Source of the DNA: Pseudomonadota bacterium
GTDB taxonomy: Bacteria; Pseudomonadota; Alphaproteobacteria; Rhizobiales; Beijerinckiaceae
NCBI GenBank assembly: GCA_023426505.1
Contig: JAFAAP010000287.1
Coordinates: 1-26,232, forward strand
Length of the DNA stretch: 26,232 nucleotides
Direction of reading: 5' to 3'
Shown: one piece after another, positions 1-9,400 of the stretch
Layout of the letters: each line of letters starts with the position of its first letter
Position numbering within the stretch: the stretch's first letter is position 1
Translations under genes and position numbers: made by a program
The notes under the pieces: model-generated
What the model was told of the DNA's origin: nothing
Databases searched by the model: none
The model's input: the letters and a program-made list of their open reading frames with translations, nothing else

Positions 1-1576
1 CGGCCCCGCCGGCGCACACGCCACCGTCATCGGCGCGGGCGACGACGACTTGGGCGGCGCCCTCCCCGCCGGACACGGTATCCCGCCCCGCGCCATCGAG
101 GAGGAGGTCGGCGCCCGTCCCGCCCTCGATCAGGTCGTTGCCGTCTCCGCCCGAGAGCACGTCGTCGCCGTCGCCGCCGCGGAGGCTGTCATCGCCCGCG
201 TCGCCCTCGATCATGTCGTCCCCTGCATCGCCGCTGACGAGGTCGTTCCCGGACCCGCCGAACAGGGCGTCGTTGCCGCTGCCGCCGTGGACCTGGTCGT
301 CGCCGCCGTCTCCTAAGACGGTGTCGTCGCCGTCGTCGCCGAACAAACGGTCGTCGCCCTCGCCGCCGGAGATCTGGTCGTCCCCCGCCCCGCCGAGGAT
401 CACGTCGTTGCCGTCCCCGCCGCGGAGGATGTCGTCGCCCGCCCCGCCGACGATGTGGTCATCCCCCGAGCCTCCGTCGATGTGGTCGTCCCCAGCACGC
501 CCATCGATCAGGTCGTTGCCAGCGCGCCCCTTGACCTCGTCGCCGCATGCGGTGCCGAGCAGGACATCGTCGCCGTCCGTGCCCATGACCGGGCTTCTGA
601 CCACCGAGAAATAGGCATGCTGGACAACTGTGGCCTTCCCGTCCGTGATCTCGTACGTGACCGTCACGGGGCCGAGGCCGCTTGCGTTGTAGAGCCAGCC
701 CTTGCCGGTCCACGTGATGGTGCCCGACGACACCTTCAGGTTCCCGATCGACAGAGTGTCCCCGTCAGGATCCGATGCATTCGCCAGTAGCTCCGACAGT
801 CCGATGAGGACAGCTGCGCAACCGGCCACGTCGCGGAGGTAGACGGGCCCGCTCGCCTGCGGGGCACGGTTGACCGGCTTCCGCGGGGCGTCCTCCCGCG
901 GCTTCGGGATCGGGTCTGAGTGACTGGGGCCGTTGTCCTCCCGTGGCCTCGGAATCGGGCTCGAATGCCTCGGACCGTCCTCCCCGCCCTTGTCCGCTCC
1001 CGTGTTATCCCCCGGAGGCTTGTCCACGGGCGCGTCGCTCCTGGGCCCTGGACCTCCACCGATGCTTGCACCGGGGTGTCCTCCCGTGATGGGCGCGGGA
1101 GCGACGTTGTCGTTCGACGCGAGGAACGCCCCCTCAAATCTCGCATGCCTGCTGATGTCCATCCGCCCGAGGAACGGCTCCGGGAACTGGAGCGGCGGCG
1201 AGTCGACCATCAGGAACGTCGGCGCGGGGAGGAGCCCGTCGAACAAGGTGCCCGACCCGATCCGCCCTGGCTGGTCCTCCTCCGGCTGGGCATCACCCTG
1301 CTCCAAGGGCTCCAGCGGGGCCGACATCATCCCAGCATCGACGAGCTTGAGGTGTGATTTCCCGTCTTTCCCAAGGGGCATGGGGGACTTGTCCTCGTCA
1401 GGAAGACGTCCCCAGCTCGGCATGGCGCTCTTCAGGTAGGCGGCGATGCCGAGCACCAAGGCCCCGAATGCCAACGGCATCCTCGAGAGTCTGGTTTCCT
1501 TCAGCTCGTAGCGCTGGCGGGATTCGGTCTCGTTGGCTTGCCCGCCGCCCTTGGCGCCCTTGACGTCGATGATCAT
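1..1576 (-). CDS. Membrane-anchored RTX/cadherin-like protein, C-terminus outside window
   Basis: The minus-strand frame is open from an ATG at 1576 to the left edge (525 residues seen, no stop). The N-terminus is short and charged, followed by one hydrophobic helix at about residues 34-50. A proline- and acid-rich stalk follows (about 55-245), then an Ig/cadherin-like domain (about 250-328, with NASDPDGDTL and VTYEITDGKA). From about 333 to 505 there are some 19 glycine/aspartate nonapeptides of the GGxGxDxLx type, which in known RTX proteins form calcium-binding beta-rolls. The ATG overlaps the stop of the upstream ABC ATPase (ATGA), so translation is probably coupled. That slot is usually held by the HlyD/PrtE membrane fusion protein, but no HlyD features are visible. 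Inference: an anchored surface or periplasmic calcium-binding component of this secretion locus. The reading frame is certain; the function is not known. Confidence 0.85.
   Translation of the reverse strand, partial: MIIDVKGAKGGGQANETESRQRYELKETRLSRMPLAFGALVLGIAAYLKSAMPSWGRLPDEDKSPMPLGKDGKSHLKLVDAGMMSAPLEPLEQGDAQPEEDQPGRIGSGTLFDGLLPAPTFLMVDSPPLQFPEPFLGRMDISRHARFEGAFLASNDNVAPAPITGGHPGASIGGGPGPRSDAPVDKPPGDNTGADKGGEDGPRHSSPIPRPREDNGPSHSDPIPKPREDAPRKPVNRAPQASGPVYLRDVAGCAAVLIGLSELLANASDPDGDTLSIGNLKVSSGTITWTGKGWLYNASGLGPVTVTYEITDGKATVVQHAYFSVVRSPVMGTDGDDVLLGTACGDEVKGRAGNDLIDGRAGDDHIDGGSGDDHIVGGAGDDILRGGDGNDVILGGAGDDQISGGEGDDRLFGDDGDDTVLGDGGDDQVHGGSGNDALFGGSGNDLVSGDAGDDMIEGDAGDDSLRGGDGDDVLSGGDGNDLIEGGTGADLLLDGAGRDTVSGGEGAAQVVVARADDGGVCAGGA
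91..580 (-). repeat. RTX nonapeptide array in the anchored protein
   Basis: On the minus strand this stretch encodes about 18 consecutive nonapeptides, such as GGDGDDVLS, GGDGNDLIE and GDAGDDMIE. The plus strand appears as reiterated cgtcgtcgccg-type text. The repeat is protein-level; spacing is 27 bp with drifting codons, so it is not a CRISPR or simple satellite. Confidence 0.9.
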
Positions 1577-3342
1577 GCCATTGCCCTCGCGGTTGCAGGT
1601 GCTGATGCGGGTGCGGGTGCCATCGTCCGGGCGGCCGCCGCGTTCACCGTCTCCCGGATGCCAATGATCTCCTCCTTCGGGCCGAAGGCGGTCATGCGCC
1701 CGTTCTGGATGACGGCGACAAGGTCGACGGCGACGAGGGCGCTCGGGCGGTGTGCGATCACGAGGGCGATGCCACCACGGGCACGGACCGTCTTGATGGC
1801 CTCCGTCAGGGCAGCCTCGCCCTCGCCGTCGAGGTTGGAGTTCGGCTCGTCCATCACCACCAGGAAGGGATCCTTGTAGAGCGCGCGGGCGAGGCCGATG
1901 CGCTGGCGCTGCCCGGCCGAGAGGGATGCTCCCTGCGCGCCCAGCTTGGTGCGATAGCCGTCGGGCAGGCGCACGATCATCTCGTGGATGCCTGCGGCCT
2001 GCGCCGCCGCCACGATGGCGCGGGAGTCGTTCTCCGCGTCGAAGCGGGAGATGTTCTCGGCGACGGTGCCGTCGAGCAGCGACACGTCCTGCGGCAGGTA
2101 GCCGACGTGGCGGCCCAGATCCTCGTCCTTCCACTGGGTGAGCTCGGCCCCGTCGAGGCGGACGCTGCCGCGCAGCACCGGCCAGATGCCTGTGAGAGCG
2201 CGCACGAGCGTCGTCTTGCCGCCGCCGCTCGGGCCGATGATGCCGAGCGCCTGCCCGGCCTTGACGTGGAACTCCACGTCGCTGAGGAGCACCCGGCCGG
2301 AGTCGGGGGCGGCCACCGTGATCCGCTCCACCTGGAGCGTGCTCTTGGGGGCCGGCAGCGCCAGGGGCTCATCCATGTCGGCCAGCGCGACCACCGTCTC
2401 CTTCAGGCGCTGGAAGGCGGTGCGGGCTGCGACCACGCCCTTCCAGTTGCCGATGGCCTGGTCCACCGGAGCCAATGCCCGGGCCGATGCCACGGAGCAG
2501 GCGATGATGGCCCCGGCTGACAGCTCGCCCTGGATCGTCAGGTATGCGCCAAGGCCCAGCGTGGCCGATTGCAGGATCATGCGCAGAACCTTGGAGACGG
2601 CCCCGAAGGTGCCGCTAATGTCGTTGGTCCTCGTCTGGAGGCTCAGGTGCTCGGCGTTGGCCTTGTCGAACCGGGCGACCGCACGCGGAGCCATGCCCAT
2701 GGCCTTGAGGATCTCGGCGTTGCGGGCGTTGGAGTCGGCGATGGCGTTGCGCTCGATGGCGGCTTGGTGCGTGGAGGAGGCCAGCCGCCGGGTCATGATC
2801 TCGGTGGCGACGGTGAGCATCGTCAGCACGACGGCACCGCCGAGCACGAGGGCGCCGAGCAGCGGGTGCAGGAAGTAGACGAAGGCGAGGTAGAGGGGGA
2901 TCCACGGGAGGTCGAAGAGCGCCGTCGGGCCCTGCCCGCCGAGGAAGCCGCGCACGGTATCGACGTCGCGGCCGCGCTCGAGCGCCTCGGAGGTCGAGAA
3001 GCCGAAGCGGGGCATGTCGATGGCGACCCGGTGCGCGAGGGGAGCGATGCGCTTGTCCAGCCGAGCGCCGACCCTGACGAGCACCTGCGACCGGATCACG
3101 TCGAAGAGTCCCTGGAACAGGTAGAGGCCGACGGCGAGGACAGAAAGGGCTAGGAGCGTTGGGATGCTGCCGCTGGTCAGGGCTCGGTCGTAGATCTGGA
3201 GCATGTAGAAGGAGCCGGTCAACGCGAGCACGTTGATGATGCCGGACACCGAGAAGAGGAAGATGATGATGCCTCGAAGGCCCTGCGTCAGCTTTTCCGC
3301 TGCCTTCCGCTTCTGGGCCGAGGTGAAACTGGTGCCGCGCAT
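1573..3342 (-). CDS. Type I secretion permease/ATPase (PrtD family)
   Basis: A 589-residue ABC exporter with fused membrane and nucleotide-binding domains, the usual size for PrtD/AprD/HlyB-like type I transporters that lack a C39 peptidase domain. Hydrophobic helices lie at about residues 24-50, 62-80, 142-180 and 250-285. The ATPase half has Walker A GPSGGGKTT (370-378), a Q-loop glutamine near 418, the signature LSAGQ (474-478), Walker B FLVVMDE (493-499) and the H-loop histidine 531. The ATG at 3342 follows a purine-rich AGGGACGG. The gene lies 90 bp downstream of the RTX peroxidase, its likely substrate, and its TGA overlaps the next start by four bases. Its job would be to energise one-step export of C-terminally tagged RTX proteins with a membrane fusion protein and a TolC-type channel, neither of which is in this window. 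Confidence 0.95.
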   Translation of the reverse strand: MRGTSFTSAQKRKAAEKLTQGLRGIIIFLFSVSGIINVLALTGSFYMLQIYDRALTSGSIPTLLALSVLAVGLYLFQGLFDVIRSQVLVRVGARLDKRIAPLAHRVAIDMPRFGFSTSEALERGRDVDTVRGFLGGQGPTALFDLPWIPLYLAFVYFLHPLLGALVLGGAVVLTMLTVATEIMTRRLASSTHQAAIERNAIADSNARNAEILKAMGMAPRAVARFDKANAEHLSLQTRTNDISGTFGAVSKVLRMILQSATLGLGAYLTIQGELSAGAIIACSVASARALAPVDQAIGNWKGVVAARTAFQRLKETVVALADMDEPLALPAPKSTLQVERITVAAPDSGRVLLSDVEFHVKAGQALGIIGPSGGGKTTLVRALTGIWPVLRGSVRLDGAELTQWKDEDLGRHVGYLPQDVSLLDGTVAENISRFDAENDSRAIVAAAQAAGIHEMIVRLPDGYRTKLGAQGASLSAGQRQRIGLARALYKDPFLVVMDEPNSNLDGEGEAALTEAIKTVRARGGIALVIAHRPSALVAVDLVAVIQNGRMTAFGPKEEIIGIRETVNAAAARTMAPAPASAPATARAMA

Positions 3343-3381
3343 TGGTCCGTCCCTGCTGGTGGTCTTGTCGTTGTTGGGGAT

Positions 3382-3411
3382 GGCTGGCGGGCCACGGATG
3401 GCCCGCCAGCC
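3382..3411 (-). terminator. Intercistronic hairpin between peroxidase and ABC genes
   Basis: GGCTGGCGGGCC and GGCCCGCCAGCC form a perfect 12-bp stem with a 6-nt loop, 21 bp after the peroxidase stop and about 40 bp before the ABC start. No T-run follows on the minus strand, so it is unlikely to be a complete intrinsic terminator. A partial attenuator or mRNA 3' stabiliser that leaves more substrate than transporter message is the likeliest role (inference). Confidence 0.6.
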
Positions 3412-3432
3412 GTCGTCCCTCCCGTGGGGGGC

Positions 3433-6400
3433 TTAGGAGAGGACGAAGTCGGACGCCTTCAGGTCGTGGCTGCCCTTGAGGCTGATCTTGAACTCGGCCG
3501 CGTCGGGTCCGGTGGTGTTGCCGCTGACGACGGTGTACTCGCCGTCATCGCGGGTCTCGTGGGAGATCACGAGCTGGGCCGGGCCGGTGAAGGACGAGCC
3601 GTTCGCCAAGGTGAAGGCCTGCTTGCCGGCCGCACCGCCGTTGGCGTCGATCGCCGAGAGGTCGATCCGGTCGCCCGGCTGGAAGCCGAGGATCGTGTCG
3701 CCGTTGGCGTCGGCCGCCGACAGGAAGCGGAAGACGTCGTTGCCCGCGCCGCCGTCGATCACGTTCACCGCGTGGCTCGCCGTGATCGTGTCGTTGCCCG
3801 ATCCGGTCACGATGTTCTCCACGCCCCAGATCGTGTCAGTGCCGCTCTGGCTGCTGAACACGGTGCCGCTGCTGGCGCCGTTGCCCCCGAGGTTGGCCGT
3901 GATGTTGGCGGTGATCGCCGACATGTCGAGCGTGTCGATCCCGGTGCCGCCCATCATGTCGTCGCCGTGGTAGACGTCGTTGCCGTCGCCTGCCGAGGCC
4001 ACGATGAGGTCATTCCCGGCCCCGCCGTAGACGGTATCGTTGCCCGCCCCGGCATCGATCATGTCGTTGCCGTCGTCGCCGAAGACGCGGTCGTTGCCCG
4101 CATCGCCGTAGAGCATGTCGGCATCGCTGCCGCCGAGCATCGTGTCGTCGCCGTCGCCGCCGAACATGACGTCCCGCCCGGCCTCGCCGCTCAGGAAGTC
4201 GTTGCCGTTGCCGCCGTGGACGACGTCGGCCCCGGCCCCGGCGACCACGTTGTCGTTGCCGTCGAGGGCCATGATCGTCTCGCCCTTGGCCGTTCCGACC
4301 AGCACCTCGGTGCCGTTCGTTCCGGCGATCGGCGCGCCGGCCGAGGTATCGGGCTGGGTCACGGGAGGCGTGGTGCCGCCCCCGTTGTTGCCCGTTCCGG
4401 CACCGTCGCCCTCGTCGTGGCCGCAGGAGTCGTCATCCTCACCCTCGTCGTCGTCGGAGCCGGTGTCGCCGCCATTGCCGGGAGGGGTGTCCTCCTCGTC
4501 ATCGTAGCCGTCATCGGACCCGAACTGCGGCAATCCGTCCTCGCAGACGAAGGTCAGCTTGTGGCCGTCCCTGGTCATCGTGGTCACGCCGTTCTCGTCG
4601 GTGGTGACCTCGTAGTCCGCCGCCGCCGCGCCGTTCGGAAGCACGACCACGTCCTGCGGGCGCAGGGTGCCCACGATGGTGTCGTTGCCGCCATTGGAGC
4701 GGAAGTAGATCCGGTGCGCCGAAGCCAGGGCCGAGATGTCGACGGTGTCGTCCCCTGCCGTCCCGTTGATGGTGATGGTGTTGAAGCTGAGGCTGGTCGG
4801 GCTGAAGTCGCCCACGGTTCGCACCGTGTCGTTCCCCGGCCCGGTGTTGATCGTGATCTCCTCGATGTTGTCGAGTTCCGCGATCACCGAGGTGGTGTTC
4901 CCGACCCGCCGCGTGATTACGATCTCCGTGTCAGGCTTGAGGTCGGTGAACCCGGCCGCGATGGCCTCAGCCCGGGCATAGACGGTGAACGTCTCGGTGC
5001 TTGGGCCGCCGTTCACGATGAAGCGGTCGAGTGTGCCCACCCCGCCGTCGACGAAGTCCCGGCCGCCGTTGCCGATCTCGTTGTTGCCGAAGGTACTGGT
5101 GTCGACGTTCCAGGTGATGGTGTCGTTGCCGCCGCCCGCGAAGATCAGGTCGTTGCCCCGGCCACCGTTGATGTTGTTGGCGGCATCGTTGCCGACAATG
5201 ATGTCGGCGGCTGCGGTGCCATTGAGGGCGGTCGTGTTCACCCGGCTGACCGTGACCGTACCCCTGGAGGTCGCGTTCGCGGCGCCGGAGCCGTCGTTCA
5301 CCGTGTACTCGAACGTGCCGCCCGCCACGCTGTTGTCGGTCACCGTCACCGAACCGAGGTTCTGGGTCAGCGAGACCGAGGTGAGCCCGTTCAGGACCCT
5401 TGCGTCCGTTACGTCCAGGGCATTGCCCTCCGGGTCGCGGTCGTTGGCCAGAAGCGCCCATTCCGGAACGATAAAGGGCGTGCCTGCCCCAACGTTCGTG
5501 ATGACGCTGTCGCTGAGCACCACCGGGGGATCGTTCACCGCGACGACGTTGATCGTGGTCACCGCCGTGTTGCTGTCGAGGAAGCCGTCGTTGACGGTGA
5601 CATGGATCACGCGGGCCTCGGTGCTGGGCTGTGTCGACGTGCTCAGGAACGTCACGGCCTGGATCGCCGCCTGGTACGCCGCCAGCGAGGCCAAGCCCGT
5701 CAGGGTCACGGTGATCTTGCCCGGCACCGAGGTGTCGATCTCGCGGGCGATGCCCACCGGCAACTGGCCGATCACCAGCTCGTCCCCGTCCATTTTGTTG
5801 GTGAGCACGATCCTGGCCGAGGCGAGTTGGGCATCGTTGTCCACGATCCCGGGAAGGTCCGCGATGGCCACTCCGGTCGTGTTGCCCTCGGTGAAGGTCG
5901 TCGCGTAGTTCACCGACGGTTCCGCGGCCGGCTTCACGAACGAGACGGCGACGTTGTCGATCCGTACGGACTCGGCCTGTCCGGTGTTCCGGGCGAAGCC
6001 GTCCGACTCGAAGCGGATGAAGGCATTCGGGCCGAACGGTCCCGTCAGGTCAATGGTCCTGCTGGGCACCGTGTTGGTGGCACCCGTGATGGTGTCCACC
6101 TCGACAGGCGTTCCGCCGTCTGCCGAGAACAGGACCCGCACCGTCTCGCCTGCATCAAGGTTGGCCTCCTCGATCCGGAAGGACAGCCGCGCGGACGTCG
6201 CGCCGTCGAGATCGAGGCTGCGCTGGATGGCCGCCCCGCCCTGGTTCTCGTGGAACTGGAGCGCCCCGTTTGTGATCCGGATCGTGCCGGTCGTGGTCGG
6301 GGTCGTGAACGGGTCGCTTTCTTCCTGCCAGGCTGTGGTCCACGGGGTCTCGCCGTTCGAGTTCGTGTAGCTCCCCGAACCGAACTGATCGAGATACTGG

Positions 6401-9400
6401 CCGTCTTCGAACGCGTGCAGCGAGAGTTCGGGCTTCTGGAACCGGATCTCGCCGTCGGCGAACTTCAGCACCTCGATGTTGCTCAGGCGGTCCTTGCCGT
6501 CCGTCCTGATCCGCTCGTCGCCGCCCACCACCGGGGGATCGGTGACCTCCACGTTCGTGTTGTGCTCGACCTCGATGCTGCCGTCCTCGTTGCGCGTGAT
6601 GGTGTAGTTCGCCATCACGTCGAAGAAGACCGCGGTGTCGATGTCGCCTTCCTGCCCGCCGTCCACGATCTCGCGGACGATGGAGAGCTGGCCCGGGTTG
6701 AGGGTCCGGTCGAACATCGTCTGCTGGAGGGTCTTGCCGCCGAACTGCGCCACCGCCCCGGCGACCGGCGCCCCCTTCTCGTACTGCGTCTCGAGGTAGA
6801 TCTTCGAGTCCATCCCGTCGGCCGTGTAGATGGTCTCGTTGCCCGCGTCGTCTACTACCGAGATGCGGATGCGGACGTTGAGCCACTTGTCGCCGTCGAT
6901 GATGTCGTTGCCGGCGTTGCCCTGGATCGTGTCGCTGCCGCCGCCGCCGAGCAGGATGTCGGAGGCATCACCCGTGCCCATCACCACCGTCTCGGCCTTG
7001 CCGTCGGCACCGTCGATGGTGGTCCGCTCGAGATGCGCCACGAGGTCGGCGAGGCCGTCGATCAGGTGGAGGTTCTTCTCCAGCAGGGCGTTGGAGTAGG
7101 ACTCCAGCGGCGCCCCGTCCTCGACTTGCGTGGCGTTGCCGAACTGGTCATAGGCGCCCATGACGACCTCGCGGCCGGTCAGCTTGTCGTCGTGCTTCCA
7201 GCCGGAGAGGCCTTCCACCAGGTCGAACCGGTCCCTCAGGATGTTGTTCTGCTGGTTCTGGAAGATGGTGACCGTCATGTCCGAGTCGGCGCCCTGGTCG
7301 TGACCCTTGTGGATCGCCCAGTCGAAGCCGGCCATGCCGTTGTTGCGCTCGATCCCCTCGTTCTGGACCATGATGTCGTCGCCGGACTCGGCGTCGTAGT
7401 CGTTGTCGTTCCCGCGTCCGTTCAGGACGTCGTGGCCGATGATGGTCGAGTTGAAGAACAGCTCGGAGTTCTCGCCTGCCAGGGTATCGAAGCTCTCTCC
7501 GCCCTCGATCCAGTCGTCGCCCTCGTTGCCCTTGAGGAAGCTGATGCCGGTGCCGCCGCGGATGAAGTCGTTGCCGAGGCCGCCGGTGATGTCCTTGGCC
7601 TCGGTGCCGCCGTAGACGAAGTCCTGGCCGCTGCCGCCGAAGACAAGATCGAGACCGCTGCCCGGGTTGATGACGTCGTTGCCCGCATCGCCATGGATCA
7701 CGTCGGCAGCGCCGATGTCGGTGCCACTGTCGGTGATGATGTCGTCGCCGTCGCCGCCATGGAGGTGGTCCACGCCGTAGCCGCCTTCGAGCCTGTCGTC
7801 GCCGCCGTCGCCCCACAGGGTGTCGTCGCCCTCCCCGCCGATCAGGGTCTCGCCTCCGTCGGTGCCGCCGAGCACGACGTGGTCGCTGCCGGTGTAGCGC
7901 AGGTAGTCGTCGGTTCCGTCCCCATCGACATCCTTGCGGATCACCATCGGGCTGATCGCCTGGAGGATCGGGTTCGTGTGCTCCGGATCGTCCTCGATCT
8001 GCCTCCTCTGATCCATCTCGATGATGTGGTCCGCCGTCTGGAAGGCGGCGCCATTGACGTGGGTGGACTTGCCGTCGCCGAGGCTGGTGTTGCGCATGAT
8101 GAGCTGCGCGAAGGAGTCCGCCTCGAGTTCGTTGAGGAGGTTCAGGCCCTGCACACGGCTCAGGTAGTAGAACCGGTCGCCCGCCTGGAGCTGCTCCATC
8201 TGGTATTCGAACACGTAAGTGAAGGAGGATCCCAGCATCGAGCCGAAGGTCATCTTCTTCTCGGCGAGGCCGCCGATCCAGAAGTCGACGTCGTTCAGGC
8301 CGCCCAGACGGCCCGTGGCGTTGTCACCATACTCGCCCTGGCCGTGCAGGAAGGCCATGCGATCGGTCTCGAAGGCCTCCCAAGCATCGCCCTCCAGCGA
8401 GTTGTCGCCGAAGATGAGCTTCATGGCCGCGTCGCGCTTGGCCTCGACGGTCGTGGCGGAGGTGATGGACGCGTGGGTGCCGTAGGCCGCGATGAAGTTG
8501 ATCAGCGAGGCCGGGTTCTTGAGCGAGAGCGCGAAGTCGTGCCAGCTCTCGTAGGGCTTGACGCGGCTGTCCTGCGTGTCGGCGTAGAACTGCCTGCGGG
8601 CCTCGTTGAGGGACGGCACGCCGGTCTCGCGGGCACGGGCGATGTTGGTCGCGCCGAGGTCGAGGGGAAGCCCGACGAGGTTGTTGCGGAGCGCGTCCGT
8701 CAGGTGCTCGTCGATCTCGTTGCCGACCTGCCGGCTCATGCCGTTCAGGATGGCGCCTGCCGCGTGCTGCGCGTCGATCCCGGCCCCTGCGAAGGCGATC
8801 GGGTTGAGGAAGGCCTCGATCAGTCCCATCTCGCTCGGGGACGCGGTGCCGTCCGGGTTCATCGAGATCATGTCGATGGTGTCGGTCAGCATCGAGTGGC
8901 CGAACCGATACACCACGTGGGCGAACTCGGCCACGATGGCGCCGTCGACGGTGGTGGTGTTGGAGAACAGGAACGGGTCCACGTCCGGCGCGATGCCGCG
9001 GGCGAACTCCTCGAAGACGAGGTGCTGGTAGACCATCTCCGTCGAGAAGCGGGCCGCCTGGAACAGGCGCTCGCCGTCCCAGACCAGGTTCTCGAACGCG
9101 TTCTGGGATGCCGGGAGTTCCGTCACGTCGACGGCGAGCCACTCGTTGAGGAAGGCGAGGTCGCCCGACTCGAGCGCGATCTTCTTCGTCTCCTCGATGA
9201 TGCGGTTGTGCTCATGGTGGAAGACGTGGTGGATCGAGGTCAGGCCGATGTTCTCGTTGCCGCGCCCGTCGCCCACGATCACGTGCCTGTCGAGCAGCTC
9301 GTTGTCGTAGAACAGGTTGTTGCCGCGGTTGTCGGTCTGGATCGGGCCGCCGTTGTAGACTTCATCGGCATCGGGCATGAGCACGGCGGGCGTGGCCGCG

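Noticed and set aside
91..580. Regular 27-bp periodicity suggestive of a CRISPR or satellite
   Set aside because: The period comes from nonapeptide codons; units differ at many bases and there are no unique spacers.
138..1439. Plus-strand frames at the left edge rich in Ser/Pro
   Set aside because: They are the complement of the RTX array and proline-rich stalk encoded on the minus strand.
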